Assembly (NCBI GenBank): GCA_028712915.1
Contig: JAQTPJ010000014.1
Location: 1-11,387, forward strand
DNA: 11,387 nucleotides
Source: Candidatus Omnitrophota bacterium
Lineage (GTDB): Bacteria > Omnitrophota > Gorgyraeia > Velamenicoccales > JABMQK01
Direction of reading: 5' to 3'
Position numbers and translations under genes: made by a program. Numbering within the stretch: the stretch's first letter is position 1; each line of letters begins with the position of its first letter. Positions 5,655-11,387 of this stretch are shown in pieces. The notes below the pieces were generated by a model, which worked only from the letters and a program-made list of their open reading frames with translations, searched no databases and was not told the DNA's origin.

Positions 5655-6467
5655 ATGAAATATTTGTTTGATAAATGGGAGAGCCTCCAGAGAAAAATAC
5701 GCAATAAGTATTTATTCATTTTCCTGGATTACGACGGCACATTAACGCCTATCGTGGAAACGCCGCAGAAGGCGGTTATTTCCAAGGAGACTAAAGATTT
5801 ACTGAGGGTTCTCGCAAGGGCACCCAGGTGCAAAATAGCTGTAATCAGCGGCAGGTCCTTGAGGGATATTAAAAAGAAGGTCGGATTAAAGAAAATCATT
5901 TTTGTCGGTAATCACGGCTTGGAAATAGAAGGCCGGAAGATAAAACATGTTAACATGTTGTCTTTAAGATACAGGTCTTTGCTTAGAAAGATAAAGAGGG
6001 ATTTAGAAAAAAACCTTGCTTGCGTAAAGGGCGTTATACTGGAAGATAAAGGGTTGTCTTTTACGGTTCATTACCGCCTGGTAGAAAGCGGCGATATCCC
6101 TAAGGTTAAAAGTATTTTTAAAGAGGCTACAGAATTGCTTTCATTAAAAAATAAAATAAAGGCCAAGACAGGCAAGATGATATTTGAGGTCAGCCCTCCT
6201 TTGGAATGGAATAAGGGGAAAGCCGCTTTGTGGCTTTTGGCCAGGCATAAATTTTCATCCAAAGAAAAGATGATACTGCCGATTTATATAGGAGACGACA
6301 GGACTGACGAAGATGCCTTTAAGGTTTTGAACAGGAATGGTATTACGGTTTTTGTGGGGAGCCCGCGCAGTTCGCACGCAGAGTATTATTTGAAAGATAC
6401 AAAGGAAGTAAACCGTTTTATAAAAAAGACAATAGATTTATTAGCTGAAAAACCATGCCAAAATTAA
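5655..6467 (+). CDS. otsB: trehalose-6-phosphate phosphatase
   Basis: This HAD-superfamily phosphatase removes the phosphate from trehalose 6-phosphate made by the upstream synthase, giving trehalose. From the ATG at 5655 the protein has 270 residues. FLDYDGTLTP at 23-32 carries the nucleophile Asp25 and the acid/base Asp27. ISGR at 64-67 and GNHGLEIEG at 85-93 follow. Lys187 lies in EWNKGKA, and YIGDDRTDEDAF at 211-222 is the Mg2+-binding end motif. The frame is open further up to a TTG at 5625 that overlaps the stop of the fusion gene (TTGA). That start would add ten residues (LTLIAYYVSL) that look unlike a family N-terminus. Neither start has a clear ribosome-binding site, so coupling to the upstream gene is likely. 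The 3' end overlaps the next gene by 13 bases. Confidence 0.9.
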   Translation: MKYLFDKWESLQRKIRNKYLFIFLDYDGTLTPIVETPQKAVISKETKDLLRVLARAPRCKIAVISGRSLRDIKKKVGLKKIIFVGNHGLEIEGRKIKHVNMLSLRYRSLLRKIKRDLEKNLACVKGVILEDKGLSFTVHYRLVESGDIPKVKSIFKEATELLSLKNKIKAKTGKMIFEVSPPLEWNKGKAALWLLARHKFSSKEKMILPIYIGDDRTDEDAFKVLNRNGITVFVGSPRSSHAEYYLKDTKEVNRFIKKTIDLLAEKPCQN

Positions 6468-7126
6468 TAAGAGCTAAAGAGCCATTTAGATTCTATACGA
6501 GGCTGCATTTATCCGAACTGACAGGTTTAAGGGTAACTAATCTAAGCCAATTATTAAAGGCCATAAAAGAAGTCCCCGGTTCCTGCATATACCATCATAC
6601 CCATAGATTCTTGCAGCAGCATCAGTACCTTTCTCCCGAGCCGCCTAATGATTTTGCCTTCTGGGTCAGCGATGTGCTCGGTGAGGATGAGCTCGGAGAG
6701 AAATTGGCAAGTATCGACACAATACAATTTGCGACTATACGCAGCTTAAGGGAAAAGATAGCCGCAACGATTGAAGAGTATCTTAGGGGCAATGCCTTAG
6801 CAAAATTAAAATTTGCGAGGCAGGGAGAAGAACTGCATTTTATAAAATCGATTAGCTTTGTATTGCCTACAAACTATGTTGTTTATGATTTAAAGGAGTT
6901 CAGGGATACCGTTAAAAACATCACCATCGACTCAATATACTTTCACATTTTCGAAGCAAGGCTCAGGCTCGAGAAAAAAGATAACGACTTTTCATATTGG
7001 ATAAGCACATCCCTGGGCAATAAGGAATTAGCGGATGAAATTTCAAAACTTGACCCTTATACCTATACATTGGAAAGTTTGAGGCAGGTGCTTATCAGGA
7101 TAATAGATAAAAGATTACAGGATTAA
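6455..7126 (+). CDS. internally duplicated protein, DUF5752-like, function unknown
   Basis: A 223-residue soluble protein with no signal peptide or membrane segment. It contains two copies of one domain of about 95 residues. Copy 1 (11-110) has NLSQLLKAIKEV, YHHTH at 46-50, NDFAFWVSDVLG at 65-76 and a charged C-terminal helix. Copy 2 (128-220) has the matching DLKEFRDTVKNI, YFHIF at 162-166, NDFSYWISTSLG at 177-188 and the same closing helix. From memory the pattern (a loop-helix, then a Y-H-T-H-like motif, then NDFxxW) resembles DUF5752, which has no known activity; this needs a profile search. The His-rich motif survives only in copy 1, which could mean copy 2 is structural. It sits between otsB and treT, overlapping one and 1 base from the other, so it is probably an accessory or regulatory part of trehalose metabolism. 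Confidence 0.72.
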   Translation: MPKLIRAKEPFRFYTRLHLSELTGLRVTNLSQLLKAIKEVPGSCIYHHTHRFLQQHQYLSPEPPNDFAFWVSDVLGEDELGEKLASIDTIQFATIRSLREKIAATIEEYLRGNALAKLKFARQGEELHFIKSISFVLPTNYVVYDLKEFRDTVKNITIDSIYFHIFEARLRLEKKDNDFSYWISTSLGNKELADEISKLDPYTYTLESLRQVLIRIIDKRLQD

Positions 7127-7127
7127 T

Positions 7128-8339
7128 ATGGCTAATATAGAAGATTATATTCCTATAGTAGGGCAACCCATCATAGACGATTTAAAGTTGCTTGCCGACA
7201 GATTGCAGGGCAAGGTTATCCAGCATATAAATTCTACGGCGGTGGGCGGCGGCGTCGCCGAGATATTGCACAGGATGGTGCCACTTTTGAGGGAATTAGG
7301 CGTCGATACGCGCTGGGATTTGATAAAAGGCGGGGAGTATTTCTTTGAGGTGACTAAAAAATTCCACAACGCTTTACATGGCAGGCAGGCAGACATAACG
7401 CAGCGCGACTTCGATATTTTCATGGAGACGAGCAAGAAAAATATTGATGAGGTTAACATATACGGAGATATAATTTTCGTGCATGACCCTCAACCTATCG
7501 CGCTTATCAAGAAGAAGAAAGATAATAAATGGATTTGGCGCTGCCACATAGATGTATCTGAACCCAATCAGAAGGTATGGGGATTTTTAAAGAATTTTAT
7601 AGTGCAGTATAATGCCAGCGTATTTTCCGCGCCGTCTTTTTCTCAGAAATTACCTATAAGGCAATTCTTAATTTCTCCGTCTATAGATCCGCTCAGCGAT
7701 AAAAATAGAGAATTGCCGCAGGATGTAATAGATTCCGTATTAAAAAAATATAATATCCATACTGACAAGCCTATAATTACTCAGATTTCCCGTTTTGACC
7801 GCCTCAAAGACCCATTAGGGGTTATAGAGGCCTATTCGCAGGTTAAAAGATATATTGACTGCCAATTGATTCTAGTCGGCGGCACTGCTGCCGACGATCC
7901 GGAAGGCATGAGCGTTTTGGAAGAGGTTAAGGAAAAGGCTGCCTCTGACCCGGATATTCATATCTTGCTGCTTCCCCACAGCGACATAGAAGTAAATGCT
8001 TTGCAGAGGGTGTCTACTGTTATGATTCAAAAATCATTAAAAGAAGGTTTTGGCCTGACGGTCGCAGAGGCCCTTTGGAAGGCAAAACCTATAGTTGCTT
8101 CCAATGTAGGAGGAATTCCCCTGCAGATAAAACATAAATATTCGGGGTTGCTTTGCCATTCTGTTGAGGGAGCGGCCTTTGCCATAAAACAACTCCTTAA
8201 TAGCCCGCAATATGCCAAGAAATTAGGAGAGAACGGCAAGGAGCACATCAAAAATAATTTCCTGCTTACCCGCCATATAAGGGATTACATGCTTTTGTTT
8301 CTTTCTTTGAGCCATTCGGAAGATCTGGTTTACCTCTAG
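7128..8339 (+). CDS. treT: trehalose synthase, glycosyl-transferring (GT4, TreT type)
   Basis: TreT makes trehalose in one step from an NDP-glucose and free glucose, and the reaction can run backwards. The 403 residues match the archaeal Pyrococcus/Thermococcus-type enzyme along their whole length as I recall it: NSTAVGGGVAEILHRMVPLL at 35-54, YFFEVTKKFHNALHG at 71-85, VHDPQPIALI at 118-127, WRCHIDVS at 137-144, SPSIDPLSDKN at 183-193, TQISRFDRLKDP at 218-229 with donor-phosphate-binding Arg/Lys residues, DDPEG at 256-260, and the EX7E motif Glu306...Glu314 in KEGFGLTVAEALWK. It is cytoplasmic and has a Rossmann GT-B fold. The ATG lies 1 base after the previous stop, with AGGA 5 bases ahead. 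It gives the cell a route to trehalose that bypasses trehalose 6-phosphate, or a way to recover NDP-glucose from trehalose. Confidence 0.9.
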   Translation: MANIEDYIPIVGQPIIDDLKLLADRLQGKVIQHINSTAVGGGVAEILHRMVPLLRELGVDTRWDLIKGGEYFFEVTKKFHNALHGRQADITQRDFDIFMETSKKNIDEVNIYGDIIFVHDPQPIALIKKKKDNKWIWRCHIDVSEPNQKVWGFLKNFIVQYNASVFSAPSFSQKLPIRQFLISPSIDPLSDKNRELPQDVIDSVLKKYNIHTDKPIITQISRFDRLKDPLGVIEAYSQVKRYIDCQLILVGGTAADDPEGMSVLEEVKEKAASDPDIHILLLPHSDIEVNALQRVSTVMIQKSLKEGFGLTVAEALWKAKPIVASNVGGIPLQIKHKYSGLLCHSVEGAAFAIKQLLNSPQYAKKLGENGKEHIKNNFLLTRHIRDYMLLFLSLSHSEDLVYL

Positions 8340-8373
8340 TCTGTCTCTAAGGATAAGATACTCCCCCAAGAAA

Positions 8374-8406
8374 TTAAACAAGATGACTTCTTTTTGCTTG
8401 ATTTAA
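8374..8406. repeat. inverted repeat overlapping the -35 of the downstream promoter
   Basis: TTAAACAAG (8374-8382) can pair with CTTG-a-TTTAA (8397-8406), giving nine pairs with one bulged base around a 14-base loop. No T-tract follows, so it is not a terminator. Its right arm covers the -35 element at 8398-8403, so it might be an operator. It lies in the 136-base gap between treT and the next gene, where I see no terminator. Confidence 0.35.
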
Positions 8407-8427
8407 CATAGCATTAGGACTTATAAT
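8398..8427 (+). promoter_or_regulatory. sigma-70 promoter of the MgtE-like/Nramp pair
   Basis: TTGATT (8398-8403, 4 of 6 consensus) and a perfect TATAAT (8422-8427) are 18 bases apart. The predicted start is near 8434, giving a leader of about 40 bases. The leader is too short for an M-box-type Mg2+ riboswitch, and no M-box motif is visible. Confidence 0.6.
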
Positions 8428-8475
8428 AATTAAAATTTATAGCCTTAGAGAAATATTTCTTTAGGAGATTAGGCT

Positions 8476-9804
8476 TTGCAAAACATAAATAATATGAATC
8501 AAGAATCAAAAATGTTTATATATTTTTCTCATCTTGTCAATATTGAAGTATTGGATAAAGACGATAAATTAGTCGGCAGGCTCTATGATATTATCGTCGG
8601 CCAGGCAGAAATTTATCCCAAGGCGATTTCCCTGATTGTATATCAAGGCATATTCAAGAGGCGTTATGCGATTATTCCCTGGGGATTGGTTATAGAGAAG
8701 CTCGATAATGCCATCAGGATAAACCTGTCTTTGGATGAAATAAAGTTTTCTCTCCTGGAAAATAACAGGGATAAACTGGCCCTAAAGCGCGATATCCTTG
8801 ATCAGCAGGTTGTAGATACTTATAATCATAATGTTATAAGGGTTAACGATGCACATCTGCTTATAGTGGATAAAGATTTGATGTTGGCGCATGTCGATAT
8901 AGGAGCGCGAGGTTTCATTCGCAGGTTATCTTTTGAGAAGATAGTTGATTTGATTGTAAGGATATTCAATAAAAATTCAGCCTATCTTACCAAAGAAAAA
9001 CTCATCTCCTGGAAAAATATCCAGCCTTTGTCTATCAATCCGGTATCCAAGACGCTGAAAATAAATGTTTCCCAGAGGCAGATAAACGATATCCATCCCG
9101 TAGACCTTTCCGAGATTATGTTGGATTTAGACCGTAAGCACCGCCTTGCCCTATTCAGGGAATTTAACACTGCCACAAAGAGCGCGATATTTTCCATATT
9201 AGATTTTCCGCAGCAGAAATCATTTTTAGACGAACTATCGGATAAAGAGTCAGTAGAAATAATTTCCAATATGCCTTCAGATGAGGCGGCGGATTTACTG
9301 GATGAATTGCCGCGTGACCATGTAAATAAGATTCTTACTGCATTGGAGACGCCCAAGGCCAAGAAATTATCCACTCTATTAGGCTACAAGAGCGAGTCAG
9401 CTGGCGGGCTTATGACTACGGAATTCTTCGCTTTATTGCAGCAGATGACAATAGGGGATGCGTTGGAGCTGGTTAAATTAGACATCTCCAAGCCGGAAAC
9501 AATGCAGTATATGTATATCGTAGACGACAAAGCGCATCTATTGGGTTTTACTAATCTGCGTAAATTAATTTCTTTAGACCCCAAAGAAAATATCCTGAAG
9601 GCAAAATTCAGGAAAAACCTCTATATTTATCCTGAAGACGGAGTCAAAGAAGTAGCCGTGCTTATGGATAAATATAAAGTTAATGTTTTGCCTGTGGTAA
9701 ATGAAGAAAAGATACTGCAGGGTATTATTACCATCGACGATATATTGGATCATTTAATAAATATCGCCTGGCGAAAGAGAAGTAAGAAAACCGCTGCCAT
9801 ATGA
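8476..9804 (+). CDS. soluble PRC-like / MgtE N-domain / CBS-pair protein, putative Mg2+ sensor
   Basis: The 442 residues have no membrane helix. Residues 15-88 form a PRC-barrel-like unit (VNIEVLDKDDKLVGRLYDIIV) and about 120-165 look like a second. Residues 208-310 are the MgtE N-terminal superhelical domain (HPVDLSEIMLDLDRKHRLALF, then SNMPSDEAADLLDELPRDHV). SAGGLMTTEF at 308-317 opens a CBS pair (313-370 and 376-432, the latter ending LQGIITIDDILDHLI). In true MgtE this N-CBS module binds Mg2+ and closes the channel, but the MgtE transmembrane domain is missing here. The Nramp-type transporter starts 4 bases before this stop, so this protein probably regulates it in trans. The start is TTG at 8476, chosen because AGGAG lies 8 bases upstream. 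The in-frame ATG at 8494 has no ribosome-binding site. Confidence 0.85.
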   Translation: MQNINNMNQESKMFIYFSHLVNIEVLDKDDKLVGRLYDIIVGQAEIYPKAISLIVYQGIFKRRYAIIPWGLVIEKLDNAIRINLSLDEIKFSLLENNRDKLALKRDILDQQVVDTYNHNVIRVNDAHLLIVDKDLMLAHVDIGARGFIRRLSFEKIVDLIVRIFNKNSAYLTKEKLISWKNIQPLSINPVSKTLKINVSQRQINDIHPVDLSEIMLDLDRKHRLALFREFNTATKSAIFSILDFPQQKSFLDELSDKESVEIISNMPSDEAADLLDELPRDHVNKILTALETPKAKKLSTLLGYKSESAGGLMTTEFFALLQQMTIGDALELVKLDISKPETMQYMYIVDDKAHLLGFTNLRKLISLDPKENILKAKFRKNLYIYPEDGVKEVAVLMDKYKVNVLPVVNEEKILQGIITIDDILDHLINIAWRKRSKKTAAI

Positions 9805-11036
9805 AAAATAGATTTAAGACATACCGGAAAAGGATTTTGATATTCCTGGCGATTATGGGACCTGGTATTATTACGGCCAATGTCGATAATGATGCCGGAG
9901 GTATCGCTACGTATTCGGTCTGCGGCGCGCATTTTGGCTACAGCCTGCTCTGGTCATTCATACCCATAATATTTGCCTTGATAATAATCCAGGAGATGTG
10001 TTCGCGTATGGCAGTGGTGACGGGAAAAGGCCTCGCGGATTTAATCAGGGAGGAGTTTGGCGTCAGGATAACTTTTTACTCCATGATTATATTAATCCTG
10101 GCGAACATTGGTAATACTATGGCGAACTTCGCGGGCATTGCCGCAAGCGCGCAGCTGTTCGGCATAAGCAAATCATTGCTGGTAATTTTAAGCGCCGTAT
10201 TTGTCTGGTTTTTGGTTTTAAAAGGCACCTATAAATCGGTTGAAAAAGTATTCCTTGTGGCTTGTTTGTTTTATGTGACTTATATAATTTCAGGATTTAT
10301 CGTAAAACCTGACTGGAATGAGGTTGTAGCTAATGTAGTAAAACCCAAGATTGAATTTAGCCGCCCTTATGTTTTTATGTTAATCGGTTTGATAGGGACG
10401 ACCATAGCGCCCTGGATGCAGTTTTACCAGCAGGCCAGCGTCGTAGAAAAAGATATAAAGATTAAAGATTACGCCTATAACCGCCTGGATGTTATTATCG
10501 GCTCTTTCGTGGTAAACATCGTGGCTATTTTTATCGTGGTGGTGTGCGCGGCAACATTGTTTAAGAGCGGAATCCGCATTGAAACCGCTTCGGACGCAGC
10601 CATTGCCTTAAGGCCGCTCGCGGGAAATTATTGTTATTTATTATTTGCCGCCGGTTTGTTCAACGCTTCTTTGTTTGCCGCATCGATACTGCCTTTATCG
10701 ACGGCGTATACCGTCTGTGAAGGCATGGGCTGGGAGTTAGGCGTAAATAAGAAATTCAGGGAAGCGCCACAGTTTTACTGGCTCTACTCGGTTATAATAA
10801 TTATCGGCGCAGCGTTTATTCTTATCCCGAACATAAATTTCGTAAAGATTATGCTGGTGACGCAGGTGGCTAACGGAATTTTGCTTCCTTTTGTTCTTAT
10901 ATTGATGTTATTATTGGTAAACAAAAAAAGATTGATGGGCGAATATGCAAACTCCGCCTTTTATAATGTTATTTCCTGGTTTGTCGTAGTCGCGATGATA
11001 CTGCTTACGATAATCCTATTGTTTTCTTATTTTTAG
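9801..11036 (+). CDS. Nramp-family divalent metal transporter, magnesium-type (NRMT-like)
   Basis: A 411-residue inner-membrane protein with about 11 hydrophobic helices and the Nramp order of motifs. In helix 1 the usual DPGN is replaced by DAGG (31-34, within TANVDNDAGGIATY). In helix 6 the usual MPH is replaced by APW (203-205, within GTTIAPWMQFYQQ). The metal-coordinating Asn and Met of Mn2+/Fe2+ Nramps are thus Gly and Ala. From memory, these are the changes that mark Nramp-related magnesium transporters, in which loss of the soft Met ligand and a wider site allow hydrated Mg2+. The ATG overlaps the stop of the MgtE-like gene by 4 bases, which supports a joint Mg2+ function. Substrate is inferred, and Mn2+ is not excluded. 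Confidence 0.85.
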   Translation: MKNRFKTYRKRILIFLAIMGPGIITANVDNDAGGIATYSVCGAHFGYSLLWSFIPIIFALIIIQEMCSRMAVVTGKGLADLIREEFGVRITFYSMIILILANIGNTMANFAGIAASAQLFGISKSLLVILSAVFVWFLVLKGTYKSVEKVFLVACLFYVTYIISGFIVKPDWNEVVANVVKPKIEFSRPYVFMLIGLIGTTIAPWMQFYQQASVVEKDIKIKDYAYNRLDVIIGSFVVNIVAIFIVVVCAATLFKSGIRIETASDAAIALRPLAGNYCYLLFAAGLFNASLFAASILPLSTAYTVCEGMGWELGVNKKFREAPQFYWLYSVIIIIGAAFILIPNINFVKIMLVTQVANGILLPFVLILMLLLVNKKRLMGEYANSAFYNVISWFVVVAMILLTIILLFSYF

Positions 11037-11046
11037 TTTTTAATTA

Positions 11047-11075
11047 TTGATAATAATAAGCATTAGTATTAGAAT
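11047..11075 (+). promoter_or_regulatory. sigma-70 promoter placed for a near-leaderless mRNA
   Basis: TTGATA (11047-11052, 5 of 6 consensus) and TAGAAT (11070-11075, 5 of 6) are 17 bases apart. The predicted start is near 11082, only about 3 bases before the ATG at 11085. That agrees with the lack of a usable Shine-Dalgarno site there. The gap is AT-rich, so a chance match is possible. Confidence 0.5.
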
Positions 11076-11084
11076 GTTAGGGCG

Positions 11085-11387
11085 ATGCAAGAGAAAAATC
11101 TAAAACCGGTATTTATCGAGGCCTTTGATTTAGACGACGCATGGTTTCAATGTTTGAGTTCAATATTGGAAAACGGCGTTGTCTACGAAATCACCAGAGG
11201 CAGTTACCAGGGGCAGAGGCGCCTGGAGTTTGATTTTGTCTGCGTGCACGTAAAAAAACCGTCGCACCAGATTATCCCCTTAATCCCCGAAGGTATGAGC
11301 ATACCCGCTCCTACAGACATGGATTATATCCAGGGGTATTTAAGTTATCTGCTTACGGGAACAAAGACCGATACGGAAGATTATACA
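11085..11387 (+). CDS. thymidylate synthase-like protein, N-terminal part (cut by right edge)
   Basis: The frame is open from the ATG to the window edge: 101 codons starting MQEKNLKPVFIEAFDLDDAW. Features seen are the DLDDAWFQCLSSILENG helix, GSYQGQRRLEFDFVCVHV, the PLIPEG and IPAPT proline turns, and YIQGYLSYLLTG...TEDYT at the edge. I recall this pattern from divergent ThyA-family proteins of candidate bacterial phyla, in which a TYGxR motif follows directly. ThyA methylates dUMP to dTMP with methylene-tetrahydrofolate. The catalytic Cys region lies outside the window, so activity cannot be judged. It differs from classical ThyA in its longer lead-in. It has its own promoter and is probably not part of the transporter operon. 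Confidence 0.6.
   Translation, partial: MQEKNLKPVFIEAFDLDDAWFQCLSSILENGVVYEITRGSYQGQRRLEFDFVCVHVKKPSHQIIPLIPEGMSIPAPTDMDYIQGYLSYLLTGTKTDTEDYT

Noticed and set aside
8340..8475. Gap before the Mg2+ transporter genes as a possible M-box or other metal riboswitch.
   Set aside because: The promoter at 8398-8427 leaves a leader of only about 40 bases, and no M-box, yybP-ykoY or NiCo motif is visible.
1..11387. CRISPR array, insertion sequence, prophage or toxin-antitoxin genes.
   Set aside because: No regularly spaced direct repeats, transposase or integrase motifs, or small paired toxin-like genes were seen.

Overview
All protein genes and tRNAs in this window lie on the + strand. The DNA is AT-leaning and uses the standard code, with no in-frame UGA recoding. 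The gene set is that of a free-living bacterium with an envelope-facing sensor domain. An uncultivated Gram-negative-type lineage such as Omnitrophota would fit the combination, but that is a guess from gene content and could be wrong.

Region 1 (1-2575) is a tight housekeeping run: the 3' part of pdxJ (vitamin B6), acpS (acyl-carrier-protein activation), nnrD (repair of hydrated NAD(P)H) and a GalE/WbpP-like nucleotide-sugar 4-epimerase. Consecutive genes overlap by 4, 26 and 4 bases, so they are probably one operon whose promoter lies to the left of the window.

Region 2 (2576-3000) is a tRNA operon, Thr(UGU)-Tyr(GUA)-Gly(UCC), behind a near-consensus sigma-70 promoter. The order is that of E. 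coli thrU-tyrU-glyT, which leads into a tuf gene there. Here no tuf gene follows.

Region 3 (2996-3393) is about 400 bases without a protein gene but full of structure. It holds two strong palindromes, a multi-stem segment, a promoter with a perfect TATAAT, and a leader ending in a strong intrinsic terminator. The 5' arm of that terminator can instead pair with an upstream sequence, which is the layout of an attenuator or riboswitch.

Region 4 (3394-8339) is a trehalose operon. Its first gene encodes a membrane sensor (TM, Cache-like extracytoplasmic domain, TM, HAMP) fused directly to an OtsA-type trehalose-6-phosphate synthase. It is followed by the OtsB phosphatase, an internally duplicated protein resembling DUF5752, and a TreT-type GT4 trehalose synthase. 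The cell would therefore have both a two-step and a one-step route to trehalose, with the two-step route apparently wired to an external signal and the whole operon behind a conditional terminator.

Region 5 (8340-11036) pairs a soluble PRC-like/MgtE_N/CBS protein with an Nramp-family transporter whose metal-site motifs are changed in the way reported for Nramp-related magnesium transporters. It looks like a Mg2+ uptake module with a separately encoded Mg2+ sensor. The window ends in a thymidylate synthase-like gene cut by the right edge, behind its own promoter and with almost no 5' leader.
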